From: Azohydromonas australica DSM 1124
Lineage (GTDB): Bacteria; Pseudomonadota; Gammaproteobacteria; Burkholderiales; Burkholderiaceae_C
Direction: 5' to 3'
Assembly (NCBI RefSeq): GCF_000430725.1
Contig: NZ_KE387204.1
Location: 255,241 to 319,240 of the forward strand
DNA: 64,000 nucleotides
The notes beneath the pieces were generated by a model that was given only the letters and a program-made list of their open reading frames with translations, made no database searches and was not told the DNA's origin. Both the position numbers and the translations under genes were made by a program. Shown here piece after piece: positions 52,767 through 61,233 of this stretch (position 1 is the stretch's first letter; every line of letters begins with the position of its first letter).

Positions 52767-53294
52767 ATGGACGTCTTTGCCCGTACCTTCTGCGTCTACC
52801 TGTTCCTGCTGGTGATTTTGCGGCTGGCCGGCAAGCGCACGCTGTCGGAAATGTCCACCTTCGATTTCGTGCTGGTGCTGATCATCAGCGAGGCGACACA
52901 GAACGCGCTGGTGGACGACGACCGTTCGGTCACGACCGGATTGGCCGTGATCCTGACCCTGGTGGCCTTGGACCGGTTGGTGGCGGTGATAAAGACGAAG
53001 TTTCCGCGCATGGAGAAATTCATCGAGGGCACGCCGCTGATGCTGGTGGACCATGGCCGCGTGCTGGAAGACCGGCTGAAGCGCTCGAACGTCAGCGTGG
53101 ACGACATTCTGCAGGCGGCGCGGCAGAACCAGGGTATTGGCCAACTGGATCAGATCAAGTATGCGGTGCTTGAATCCAGCGGCGGTATTTCCGTCATTCC
53201 GATGGACGAGCATGCCGACCTGGAGCGCCGCATCGAGAAGGCCGTGGAAACTGCCGTCGCGCGTGCGCTGCGCGAGCATGCGCAGCGGGTGTAG
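52767..53294 (+). CDS. DUF421 (YetF-like) membrane protein
   Basis: 175 residues. Three N-terminal helices contain FLLVILRLAGKRTLSEMSTF and DFVLVLIISEATQNALVDDD, the family core. The soluble YetF C-terminal domain follows (EGTPLMLVDHGRVLEDRLKR, SVDDILQAARQNQGI, YAVLESSGGISVIP). The biochemical role of the family is unknown. The ATG at 52767 follows GAAGCGGAGCGCGGCC. It likely forms a two-gene unit with the preceding membrane protein. Confidence 0.88.
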   Translation: MDVFARTFCVYLFLLVILRLAGKRTLSEMSTFDFVLVLIISEATQNALVDDDRSVTTGLAVILTLVALDRLVAVIKTKFPRMEKFIEGTPLMLVDHGRVLEDRLKRSNVSVDDILQAARQNQGIGQLDQIKYAVLESSGGISVIPMDEHADLERRIEKAVETAVARALREHAQRV

Positions 53295-53368
53295 CGGCGG
53301 CACAGGCTGAAATCGCGCCGGGTAGGGTTCTAGAATCAACGGATCGAATTTATCCAACCCGTAAAACC

Positions 53369-54157
53369 ATGAACATGCTTGTCCACTGCCCGCTGGGCGC
53401 CCAGGTGCTGCGGGCCCGGCTCGGCGATGCCGGCGACCCCTTTTACTGCAGTCCGCTGGCGGAGCGTTTCGAGGGCCCGGCGCGCGGCGGCGTGCCGGTA
53501 TTGTTTCCGCAGTTCGCGGAATATGGCCCGCTGCTCAAGCATGGGTTTGCCCGCAACCGCGACTGGACGCTGCTGGAGCATGGGGCCGACGCGGCGCGGG
53601 AGCGCCTTCATTACGTGCTGGAAATCACGCCGGATGATTTTCCGGGCTGGCCCCATGCCGCTCGGCTGGAGCTGGAAGTGCTGGCGCGCGAATCCCGCAT
53701 CGATTTCAGCTTCACCGTGCTGAACACCGGCGATGACGAATTCAGCTTCACCGGCGGGCTGCACCCGTATTTCGCGGTGAATGATTTATTGCAGCTCCGG
53801 GTGGAAGGGCTGCAGGGCGTGGCGGCCTCCGACCGCTACCAGCCCGCCTTCACGCGGCAGGACGAGCCGGTGCTGCAGTTCGGCGAAGCGATATTCGAGC
53901 GCCTCTACGACGGCTGCCCGGCCGTGACGCTGATCGAGGGCTCCCGGCGCATCCGCCTGTCGGCTTCGGGTTTCGACCAGTGGATGGTGTGGAACCCGGG
54001 GCGGGAAGAGGCTCGAAAGCTGAAGGATTTGCCGGACGGGGATTGGCGCAAATTCATCTGCGTCGAGCCGGTACGGGTGAAAAATCTGGTGGTGCTGAGG
54101 CCGGGGGAAAGATTCTCAGGCAATTTCTTGGTCGAGCTGGAGCAGGGTGCCGGCTGA
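53369..54157 (+). CDS. aldose 1-epimerase family, D-hexose-6-phosphate mutarotase-like
   Basis: 262 residues, beta-sandwich galactose-mutarotase fold. RGGVPVLFPQFAEYGP is the YeaD-type N-terminal motif, FTGGLHPYFAVNDLL carries the catalytic His, and the C-terminal FICVEPVRVKNLVVLRPGER carries the acidic residue. It would interconvert anomers of glucose 6-phosphate or related sugars in the cytoplasm. Codon use is slightly less GC-extreme than in the hydrogenase genes. It converges with the minus-strand pair that follows. Confidence 0.88.
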   Translation: MNMLVHCPLGAQVLRARLGDAGDPFYCSPLAERFEGPARGGVPVLFPQFAEYGPLLKHGFARNRDWTLLEHGADAARERLHYVLEITPDDFPGWPHAARLELEVLARESRIDFSFTVLNTGDDEFSFTGGLHPYFAVNDLLQLRVEGLQGVAASDRYQPAFTRQDEPVLQFGEAIFERLYDGCPAVTLIEGSRRIRLSASGFDQWMVWNPGREEARKLKDLPDGDWRKFICVEPVRVKNLVVLRPGERFSGNFLVELEQGAG

Positions 54158-54243
54158 TTGCACCTGCCGTGAAAGGGTTCCGCTCTGTCCGCGAAACCCT
54201 CTCGTCTACCGCCACCCTCTTTTGTCACCCTCGTTGCGATCTC

Positions 54244-54717
54244 TCAGGCCGGCGACGACCTCAACCCATAAGCCTTGCCGTCGACGAACAGGTATTCGGC
54301 GCGCAGCACCGGGTCGCCCTTTTCCTCGTAGAAAGTAAAGCCCAGCACGCCCACGTTCGCGTCGCGCTTGATGGGCTCGATCTGCCAGGCCTGCATGCGC
54401 GTCAGCGGCGCAAGCTCCACGGTCCAGCGCTTGTCCTTGCGGCTGGGCAGCTTGGCGTTGGCCAGCAGCGCCGGGCCGTCCACGCTGGCGCTCTGGGCCG
54501 GCAGCGGGCGCTGGCGCAGGTCCGCCGGCAGGGCCAGCGTCGGCGGCAGCTCCAGCACCAGCTCCGCGTGCGGGTTGCGCCAGCGAACCTCGCGCGCCGC
54601 GCCCTCCAGGTAGATCGGGCGGCTCTGGTCGAAGCTGCTCCAGCCATGGTGGGCACGCGCCGAGGGCAGCAGCGCTACCGCGCCGGAGGCCACCAGCAGT
54701 CGTCTCGTGAGATCCAT
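54244..54717 (-). CDS. exported DUF6152-like protein
   Basis: 157 residues with a signal peptide (LLVASGAVALLPSARAHHGW, cleavage after ARA near residue 22). The mature part begins HHGWSSFDQSRPIYLEG, the His-His-Gly-Trp start typical of this small periplasmic family, and has VRWRNPHAELVLELPP. Function unknown; the N-terminal histidines suggest metal binding. It lies 19 nt after the membrane protein gene that precedes it on the minus strand, so the two probably work together. Confidence 0.78.
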   Translation of the reverse strand: MDLTRRLLVASGAVALLPSARAHHGWSSFDQSRPIYLEGAAREVRWRNPHAELVLELPPTLALPADLRQRPLPAQSASVDGPALLANAKLPSRKDKRWTVELAPLTRMQAWQIEPIKRDANVGVLGFTFYEEKGDPVLRAEYLFVDGKAYGLRSSPA

Positions 54718-54736
54718 CTTCAGTTTCCTTTCCCAA

Positions 54737-55189
54737 TCAGGCGTAGGCGATCCAGCGACCGCAGATGATCACCGCCAGCCACAGCCCCAACGACAGCGCG
54801 GTCTGTGCCCGCGCCACGCCGTCCAGCCGCCCGGCGCCGCCACGCCAGTGGAACAGCACGGCGTTGAGCCCGGCGGCCAGCAGCAGGCCCAGCTTGGCCA
54901 CGAAGTAGCGGTTGGCGAACAGCTCCCCAGGCTGGCTGCCGAACATCAGCAACCCGCTGGCCGCCACCAGCACGAAACCGCCCAGGGAGACGCGCAGCGC
55001 CAGCCGCGCCAGTGCCGGCGCGGGCAGCTCGCGCCCCGCGCCCCAGGCGCGCAGCTCGAACACCACCAGGCTGCCCAGCAGCAGTGCGATGCCCGTGATG
55101 TGCGTCGCCTCCAGCGCCGGGTAGGCCCAGGGATGGCCGGTGATCCAGGCCAGGGCGGCCGGGGCTTCAAGGGTGCGCAGATCGGGCAT
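54737..55189 (-). CDS. small four-helix membrane protein (DUF2214/DUF6644-like)
   Basis: 150 residues, four helices. WAYPALEATHITGIALLLGS contains a His in helix 1, and FANRYFVAKLGLLLAAGLNA and NAVLFHWRGG hold further conserved-looking polar residues. Layout and length match small proteins often found beside DUF6152 proteins, possibly heme- or copper-related, but the role is not established. It starts 40 nt from the LysR-like gene upstream. Confidence 0.72.
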   Translation of the reverse strand: MPDLRTLEAPAALAWITGHPWAYPALEATHITGIALLLGSLVVFELRAWGAGRELPAPALARLALRVSLGGFVLVAASGLLMFGSQPGELFANRYFVAKLGLLLAAGLNAVLFHWRGGAGRLDGVARAQTALSLGLWLAVIICGRWIAYA

Positions 55190-55229
55190 GCGCGGACCAT
55201 ATAGGAACAGCCGGGGTGCCGGACGCGGC

Positions 55230-56309
55230 TCAGCCCACCAGCCCCGCCTCCCGCACCCCGCACACCTCGCCGGTGTGCGCCGCCTCGTAACCCGGCAGCG
55301 CCGCCACGCGTGAGCGATAAGGCACCGAGCGCATCAATGCCAGCAGCGCCCGCAGGTCCGGCCGGGCCTCGTCGGCCGCGTTGAAGGCCAGGAAGTAGCG
55401 CTCGCGCAGCAGCGGAATGAAATGCAGGCCGAAGCGCTGCGCGGCCGTCTGCACCCCGAGCCCCACGTCGGCCATGCCGCTGGCAATGAAGGCTGCCACG
55501 GCCGCGTGCGTGAACTCGGCGTTGTCGAAGCCGTTGACCTGCCGCGGCGACAGCCCGTGGCGCGCCAGCAGCAGCTCGGTCAGCAGGCGCGTGCCCGAGC
55601 CCGTGGGCCGGTTCACGAAGCGCAGGTCCGGCCGCTTCAGGTCCTCGACACCCCCGATGCGGCGCGGATTGCCCGGCGCGGCAAACAGGCCCTGCGTGCG
55701 CACCGCCAGGTGCACGAGCCGGTGCTTTTCCGGCTGCAGCCACGAGCGGTAGCGCTCGGCCGCGGCGGCTTCGAACTCGCCGATGGGCACGTGGAAACCC
55801 GCCAGCTCGCACTCGCCGTGGGCCAGCGCCGCCACGGACTCGAAGCTGTTGCGGTAGCGCAGCTCCAGCGGCAGCTGCTGCGCCTGCAGCTCCTCCAGCA
55901 GGGCCGCCACCGCGAAGCCGTGGCTGGCATGCAGGCGCAGCACCCGCGGCGGTGCGGGCAGCGTGCGCTCCAGCTCGCCCTCCAGCTCCGAGGCCAGCGA
56001 CTGCAGCAGCGGCGACAGCCGCGCCGCCACGCGCTTGTCGGCCCAGATCAGCTTCTCGGCCAGCGGCGTGAGCGTGGAGCCCCGCCCTCGCCCGGCCACC
56101 AGCAGCGGCTGGCCAAACAGCGCTTCCGCCTGCTTGACCTGCCCCCAGGCGTTGCGGTAGCTCAGGCCCAGGGCGCGCGCGGCCTCGGCAATGGCACCGG
56201 TTTCGGCGATGGCAGCCAGCAGCGCGATCAGCGCCGTGGTGTCGGCCTGCGGCGCAGCGCCGTCCACGCGCTCCAGTTCCCAGCGTGGCGTGATGCGGAT
56301 GCGGAACAT
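55230..56309 (-). CDS. LysR/ModE-like regulator divergent from formate dehydrogenase
   Basis: 359 residues. The N-terminal winged helix (about 20-105) is of the ModE/LysR type: LLAAIAETGAIAEAARALGL, SYRNAWGQVKQAEALFGQPL and GRGRGSTLTPLAEKLIWADK. The rest (about 125-340) is a periplasmic-binding-protein-like ligand domain of the PBP-like class (FAAPGNPRRIGGVEDL, NRPTGSGTRLLTELLL). Such proteins stand beside molybdenum enzyme genes and FdsR of Cupriavidus is of this type, so it probably controls the adjacent formate dehydrogenase in response to formate or molybdate. ATG 56309 (MFRIRITPRW) was chosen; an upstream GTG/ATG extension to 56339 is possible. Confidence 0.87.
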   Translation of the reverse strand: MFRIRITPRWELERVDGAAPQADTTALIALLAAIAETGAIAEAARALGLSYRNAWGQVKQAEALFGQPLLVAGRGRGSTLTPLAEKLIWADKRVAARLSPLLQSLASELEGELERTLPAPPRVLRLHASHGFAVAALLEELQAQQLPLELRYRNSFESVAALAHGECELAGFHVPIGEFEAAAAERYRSWLQPEKHRLVHLAVRTQGLFAAPGNPRRIGGVEDLKRPDLRFVNRPTGSGTRLLTELLLARHGLSPRQVNGFDNAEFTHAAVAAFIASGMADVGLGVQTAAQRFGLHFIPLLRERYFLAFNAADEARPDLRALLALMRSVPYRSRVAALPGYEAAHTGEVCGVREAGLVG

Positions 56310-56427
56310 CTGGCAAGCCTTTGCATATTTGACAAACACCCCAGGGCTATCGTCGCGCCCGGGCCGAAGGAAGTTTCGGTCGATTCAAACATATGACTGC
56401 CCCGACATAGCCCGCGAGGAGACCCAG
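56310..56427. promoter_or_regulatory. divergent promoter region, regulator/formate dehydrogenase
   Basis: 118 nt, AT-richer at both ends. GCATATTTGAC (56323-56333) and TTCAAACATATG (56384-56395) form an imperfect inverted repeat 50 nt apart, which could be paired half-sites for the adjacent regulator. TTGACA (56329-56334) has no well-spaced -10. CGAGGAGACCCAG is the ribosome-binding site of the formate dehydrogenase gene. Confidence 0.45.
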
Positions 56428-58140
56428 ATGAACAGCGTGATACCGATCCGCCCGCTGCAGGCCGACGCGCCGCGCCGGGCCCAGCGCACGCAGCGCGAGC
56501 GGCCCGTGACGGCCACGGCCCTGGCCGACGTCGAAACCACCACCGCGCACCTGGTGCTGCGCCGCGACCTGCTGATCGAGCACCTGCATGCGCTCAACGA
56601 CCGCTTCGGCCAGCTGCGCACTGACCACCTGGCCGCGCTGGCGCAGCGCTTCCGGCTGTCGCAGACGGAGGTGTTCGAGGTCGCGAGCTTCTATCACCAC
56701 TTCGACATCGTTCGGGAGGACGCGCAGGGCGCTTATCCCGCGCCGCCGCGGCTGACCGTGCGCGTGTGCGAGAGCCTGAGCTGCAGCCTGGCGGGCTCCG
56801 CGGAGCTGCTGGAGCGCCTGCCGCAACTGCTGGACGCCGACGTGCGCGTGATCCCGGCGCCCTGCCTGGGCCGCTGCGAGCAGGCGCCGGTGGCGGTGGT
56901 GCACCAGCACCCGCTGCCGCAGGCCACGGTGGAGCAGGTGGTGCAGGCCGTGCAGCAGGGCGCCACGCGCCACGAGCCGGAGCCTTATGCCGACCTGGCG
57001 GATTACCGCGCCGCCGGCGGCTACCGACTGCTGGAGGCCTGCCGCCGCGGCGAGCGCGACGTCGAAGAAGTGATCGCCACGCTGGAGGACGCCGGGCTGC
57101 GCGGCCTGGGCGGCGCGGGCTTCCCGACCGGGCGCAAGTGGCGCCTGGTGCGCCAGGAGCCGGCACCGCGCCTGATGGCGGTGAACATCGACGAGGGCGA
57201 GCCCGGCACCTTCAAGGACCGCTACTACCTGGAGCGCGACCCGCACCGGTTCCTGGAAGGCACGCTGATCGCGGCCTGGGCCGTGGGCGTCTCGGCCGTC
57301 TACATCTACCTGCGTGACGAGTACCACGGCTGCCGCGCGATCCTGGAGGCCGAGCTGGCGAAGCTGCAGGCCGCGCCGCCCGTGGGCGGGCTGCCCACCA
57401 TCGAGCTGCGCCGGGGCGCGGGCGCCTACATCTGCGGCGAGGAGTCCGCGATGATCGAGTCGATCGAAGGCAAGCGCGGCATGCCGCGGCTGCGCCCGCC
57501 CTACGTGGCGCAGGTGGGCCTGTTCAGCCGGCCCACGCTGGAACACAACTTCGAGACGCTGTACTGGGTGCGCGACCTGCTGGAGCGCGGCCCGCAGTGG
57601 TTCGCAGCCCAGGGCCGCAACGGGCGCAAGGGCCTGCGCAGCTTCTCGGTCTCGGGCCGGGTGGTGAAACCCGGCGTGCACCTGGCGCCGGCGGGCATCA
57701 CGCTGCGCGAGCTGGTGGACGAATACTGCGGCGGCATGCTCCCCGGCCACGAGCTCTATGCCTACCTGCCCGGCGGGGCCTCGGGCGGCATCCTGCCCGC
57801 GCGGCTGGCGGACGTGCCGCTGGACTTCGACACGCTGCAGTTCCACGGCTGCTTCATCGGCTCCGCGGCGGTGATGGTGCTGTCGCAGCACGACCGCGCG
57901 GTGGATGCCGCGCGCAACCTCATGCACTTCTTCGCCGAGGAGAGCTGCGGCCAGTGCACGCCGTGCCGCAGCGGCACGGCCAAGATCGCCACGCTCATCG
58001 CCGGCGACCAGTGGGACCAGCCGCTGCTGGCGGAGCTGTCGCAGGTGATGCGCGACGCCTCCATCTGCGGCCTGGGCCAGGCCGCACCCAATCCCGTGGA
58101 TTGCGTCATCAACTACTTTCCCCAGGAGCTGCAGCCATGA
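56428..58140 (+). CDS. NAD-dependent formate dehydrogenase, fused NuoE-NuoF (FdsG-FdsB) subunit
   Basis: 570 residues. The N-terminal part (about 35-185) is a NuoE/FdsG thioredoxin-like [2Fe-2S] domain with cysteines in VCESLSCSLAGS and PAPCLGRCEQAPV. The remainder (about 190-570) is NuoF/FdsB: GGAGFPTGRKWRLV and NIDEGEPGTFKDRYYLE (FMN and NADH binding), AYICGEESAMIESIEGKRGM, and the [4Fe-4S] motif SCGQCTPCRSGTAK. It passes electrons from the molybdenum subunit to NAD+. In Cupriavidus these are two genes, fdsG and fdsB; the fused form is known from other formate dehydrogenases such as Fdh1B. It overlaps the next gene by four bases. Confidence 0.93.
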   Translation: MNSVIPIRPLQADAPRRAQRTQRERPVTATALADVETTTAHLVLRRDLLIEHLHALNDRFGQLRTDHLAALAQRFRLSQTEVFEVASFYHHFDIVREDAQGAYPAPPRLTVRVCESLSCSLAGSAELLERLPQLLDADVRVIPAPCLGRCEQAPVAVVHQHPLPQATVEQVVQAVQQGATRHEPEPYADLADYRAAGGYRLLEACRRGERDVEEVIATLEDAGLRGLGGAGFPTGRKWRLVRQEPAPRLMAVNIDEGEPGTFKDRYYLERDPHRFLEGTLIAAWAVGVSAVYIYLRDEYHGCRAILEAELAKLQAAPPVGGLPTIELRRGAGAYICGEESAMIESIEGKRGMPRLRPPYVAQVGLFSRPTLEHNFETLYWVRDLLERGPQWFAAQGRNGRKGLRSFSVSGRVVKPGVHLAPAGITLRELVDEYCGGMLPGHELYAYLPGGASGGILPARLADVPLDFDTLQFHGCFIGSAAVMVLSQHDRAVDAARNLMHFFAEESCGQCTPCRSGTAKIATLIAGDQWDQPLLAELSQVMRDASICGLGQAAPNPVDCVINYFPQELQP

Positions 58141-60968
58141 ATGCACGCATCCCGAACCTGAACGCTGAAACCATGGAGCTGCAGCTCGACGGCCGTGCCG
58201 TGAAGGCGCTGCCCGGCGAGACGCTGTGGGAAGTCGCGCTGCGCGAAGGCGTGGAGATCCCGCACCTGTGCCACACCGACGGCCTGCGTCCCGTGGGCAA
58301 CTGCCGCGCGTGCATGGTGGAGGTGGAAGGCGAGCGCACCCTGAGCGCCTCCTGCTGCCGCGCCGCGGCGCCGGGCATGAAGGTGAAGATCGACAGCCCG
58401 CGCGCGGTCAAGGCGCGCTCGATGGTGCTGGAGCTGCTGGTCAGCGACGCCGGCAGCACCGACGAGTACACCAAGGAGTCCGAGCTGACGCAGTGGGCGC
58501 AGGCGCTGGAGGTGCCGCGCGGGCGGCTGCCGCAGCGCGAGCGCAGCGCCTACGCGGCGCCGGACCTGAGCCACCCGGCCATCGCCGTGAACCTGGACGC
58601 CTGCATCCAGTGCACGCGCTGCCTGCGCGCGTGCCGCGAGGAGCAGGGCAACGACGTGATCGGCCTGGCGCTGCGCGGCTCGGCCGAGCGCATCGTGTTC
58701 GACGCGGGCGACCCGCTGGGCCTGTCCAGCTGCGTGGCCTGCGGCGAGTGCGTGCAGGCCTGCCCCACGGGCGCGCTCATGCCCGCGCGCGGCGCGGGGC
58801 TGGCGGAGGTCACCAAGCGCGTGGACTCGGTGTGCCCCTACTGCGGCGTGGGCTGCCAGCTGACCTGGAACGTGGGCCCGGACGGCGAGGGCGGCGAGCG
58901 CATCCACACCGTCACCGGCCGCGACGGCCCGGCCAACCACGGACGGCTGTGCGTCAAGGGCCGCTTCGGCTTCGACTACATCCACAACCCCAAGCGGCTG
59001 CAGGTGCCGCTGGTGCGCCGCGAGGGCGTGCCCAAGGACCCGGCCGACATCGAGGCCGTGAAGTCCGGCGCCAAGCCGCTGCAGGCGCTGTTCCGCGAGG
59101 CGAGCTGGGAAGAGGCGCTGGCGCTGGCGGCGCAGGGCTTCCAGCGCATCCGCGACGCGGCGGCGCCGGGCTTCGAGTCGCCGCTGGCGGGCTTCGGCTC
59201 GGCCAAGGGCAGCAACGAGGAGGCCTACCTGTTCCAGAAGCTCGTGCGCCAGGTGTTCAGAAGCTCCCACGTCGACCACTGCACGCGGCTGTGCCATGCC
59301 AGCTCGGTGGCGGCGCTGCTGGAGGGCATCGGCTCCGGCGCGGTGAGCAACCCGGTGGCGGACGTGGCGCAGGCGGAAGTGATCTTCCTCATCGGCGCCA
59401 ACCCCACGGTGAACCACCCCGTGGCAGCGAGCTTCATCAAGAACGCCGTCGATGCGGGCGCAACGCTGGTCATCGCCGACCCGCGCCGCCAGCAGCTCTC
59501 GCGCCGCGCCAAGTGGCACCTGCAGTTCCGCCCCGACACCGACGTGGCGCTGCTCAACGGGCTGCTGCACGTGATCGTGGCCGAGGGGCTGGTGGACGAG
59601 GCCTTCATAGGCGCACGCGTCAACGGCTTCGAGCAGCTCAAGGCCTCGGTGGCCGAGGCCACGCCGGAGCGCATGTCCGAGATCTGCGGCATCCCGGCCG
59701 AGACAATCCGCGAGGTGGCGCGTGCCTTCGCCACGGCGCGCAGCGCCATGATCCTGTGGGGCATGGGCGTGAGCCAGCACGTGCACGGCACCGACAACGC
59801 GCGCGCGCTGATCGCGCTGGCGCTGATCACGGGCCAGATCGGGCGTCCCGGCACCGGGCTGCACCCGCTGCGCGGGCAGAACAACGTGCAGGGCGCCAGC
59901 GACGCGGGCCTGATCCCGATGATGCTGCCCAACTACCAGCGCGTGAGCGAGGCCGCGGTGCGGGCCGAGTTCGAGGCGCTGTGGGGTGGCGAGATCGATG
60001 CGCGGCCGGGCATGACGGTGGTGGAGATCATGCATGCGGCGCACGAGGGCCACATCCGCGGCCTGTTCGTGGAGGGCGAGAACCCGGCCATGAGCGACCC
60101 GGACCTGAACTTCGCGCGCCAGGCCCTGGCGGAGCTGCAGCACCTGGTGGTGCAGGACATCTTCGCCACCGAGACCGCGCTGCTGGCCGACGTGGTGCTG
60201 CCCGCCTCGGCGCAGCCCGAGAAGTGGGGCACCTACACCAACACCGACCGGCTGATCCAGATCGGCCGCCCCGCGGTCTCCCCGCCGGGGCAGGCGATGC
60301 AGGACCTGTGGGTGATCGAGCAGCTCGGCCGGCGCCTGGGCGCCGACTGGAGCTACTGGCACGCCGAGGATGGCGCGGGCCAGGCGGCCGCCGAGGCGCC
60401 AGTGGCGCGCGTGTACGAGGAGATGCGCGCCGTGATGGCGCCGCTGGCCGGCGTGCCCTGGAGCCGCCTGCTGCGCGAGGAGGCGGTGGTCACGCCCGCA
60501 CCCGCGGAGGACGCGCCGGGACAGAGCGTGGTGTTCGTGGACAGCTTCCCCATGCCTGACGGCTGCGCCAGGCTCGTGCCCACGCAGTTCCGCCCTGGCG
60601 CGGAGCGCACCGACGCCGACTATCCCTTCGTGCTGACCACCGGGCGCGTGCTGGAGCACTGGCACACGGGCGCGATGACGCGCCACGCCAGCATGCTCGA
60701 CGCCATCACGCCCGAGGCCCTGGTGAGCCTGCATCCGCTGGATGCGGCGGCGCTGGGGGTGGCCGACGGGGCGAACGTCAGGCTGGAGACGCACCACGGC
60801 GGGGTGGTTGCGCGTGCAAGCGTCACGGAGCAGGTCCAGCGCGGCCAGCTCTTCATCCCCTTCGCGTTCTGGGAGGCCGCGGCCAACACGCTCACGGGCG
60901 ACGCGCTCGATGCGGTGGCAAAGATCCCGGGCTTCAAAGTGACGGCGGCACGCTTGTTGCCTGAGTGA
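58137..60968 (+). CDS. fdsA: NAD-dependent formate dehydrogenase, molybdenum catalytic subunit
   Basis: 943 residues. N-terminal [2Fe-2S] ferredoxin domain (CHTDGLRPVGNCRACMVEV), a His-Cys [4Fe-4S] segment, two [4Fe-4S] sets (CIQCTRCLRACREE and CVACGECVQACP), then CPYCGVGCQLTW opening the bis-MGD domain. The molybdenum ligand is the Cys in HCTRLCHASSVAALLEG; it is Cys, not selenocysteine. VLEHWHTGAMTRHA lies in the C-terminal cofactor domain. It oxidises formate to CO2. Usual downstream genes for the sulfur-transfer chaperone FdsC and for FdsD are not present. Confidence 0.95.
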   Translation: MNARIPNLNAETMELQLDGRAVKALPGETLWEVALREGVEIPHLCHTDGLRPVGNCRACMVEVEGERTLSASCCRAAAPGMKVKIDSPRAVKARSMVLELLVSDAGSTDEYTKESELTQWAQALEVPRGRLPQRERSAYAAPDLSHPAIAVNLDACIQCTRCLRACREEQGNDVIGLALRGSAERIVFDAGDPLGLSSCVACGECVQACPTGALMPARGAGLAEVTKRVDSVCPYCGVGCQLTWNVGPDGEGGERIHTVTGRDGPANHGRLCVKGRFGFDYIHNPKRLQVPLVRREGVPKDPADIEAVKSGAKPLQALFREASWEEALALAAQGFQRIRDAAAPGFESPLAGFGSAKGSNEEAYLFQKLVRQVFRSSHVDHCTRLCHASSVAALLEGIGSGAVSNPVADVAQAEVIFLIGANPTVNHPVAASFIKNAVDAGATLVIADPRRQQLSRRAKWHLQFRPDTDVALLNGLLHVIVAEGLVDEAFIGARVNGFEQLKASVAEATPERMSEICGIPAETIREVARAFATARSAMILWGMGVSQHVHGTDNARALIALALITGQIGRPGTGLHPLRGQNNVQGASDAGLIPMMLPNYQRVSEAAVRAEFEALWGGEIDARPGMTVVEIMHAAHEGHIRGLFVEGENPAMSDPDLNFARQALAELQHLVVQDIFATETALLADVVLPASAQPEKWGTYTNTDRLIQIGRPAVSPPGQAMQDLWVIEQLGRRLGADWSYWHAEDGAGQAAAEAPVARVYEEMRAVMAPLAGVPWSRLLREEAVVTPAPAEDAPGQSVVFVDSFPMPDGCARLVPTQFRPGAERTDADYPFVLTTGRVLEHWHTGAMTRHASMLDAITPEALVSLHPLDAAALGVADGANVRLETHHGGVVARASVTEQVQRGQLFIPFAFWEAAANTLTGDALDAVAKIPGFKVTAARLLPE

Positions 60969-60981
60969 CATTCGTCACGAA

Positions 60982-61008
60982 AGCCCCGGCCGCCTCGCGC
61001 CCGGGGCT
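60982..61008 (+). terminator. stem-loop after fdsA
   Basis: AGCCCCGG (60982-60989) pairs perfectly with CCGGGGCT (61001-61008). There is no T tract, so it may be a Rho-dependent or message-end hairpin. It lies 13 nt after the stop and ends the formate dehydrogenase unit. Confidence 0.5.
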
Positions 61009-61188
61009 CAACTGCATCCACTTACGCCTCCCAAGATGCAGTAACGCGACCTGCAGCATCGCATGGCATTGTTCGGTCCGTGCCGCCCACGGTGCTTTTC
61101 CTTGGGCAAGCGCAATCCCTGTCGACCCTGAGCAAAGAAGGCGCGTCCTATAAGCGCCAGCCAGGTCCGCCTGTGCCCAAGTTCGGGT

Positions 61189-61208
61189 ATGCACGCTTTG
61201 GCGTGCAT
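61189..61208 (+). repeat. leader stem-loop ATGCACGC-TTTG-GCGTGCAT
   Basis: A perfect 8-bp stem with a 4-nt loop, 25 nt before the lipoprotein start. It could be a leader structure that influences translation, or an operator in DNA. No T tract follows. Confidence 0.45.
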
Positions 61209-61233
61209 GCCGGGGCGAGCCATTGACTGACCG

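Noticed and set aside
56329-56334. TTGACA as the -35 of the formate dehydrogenase promoter
   Set aside because: The only TA-rich candidate for a -10 follows after 13 nt, which is too short.
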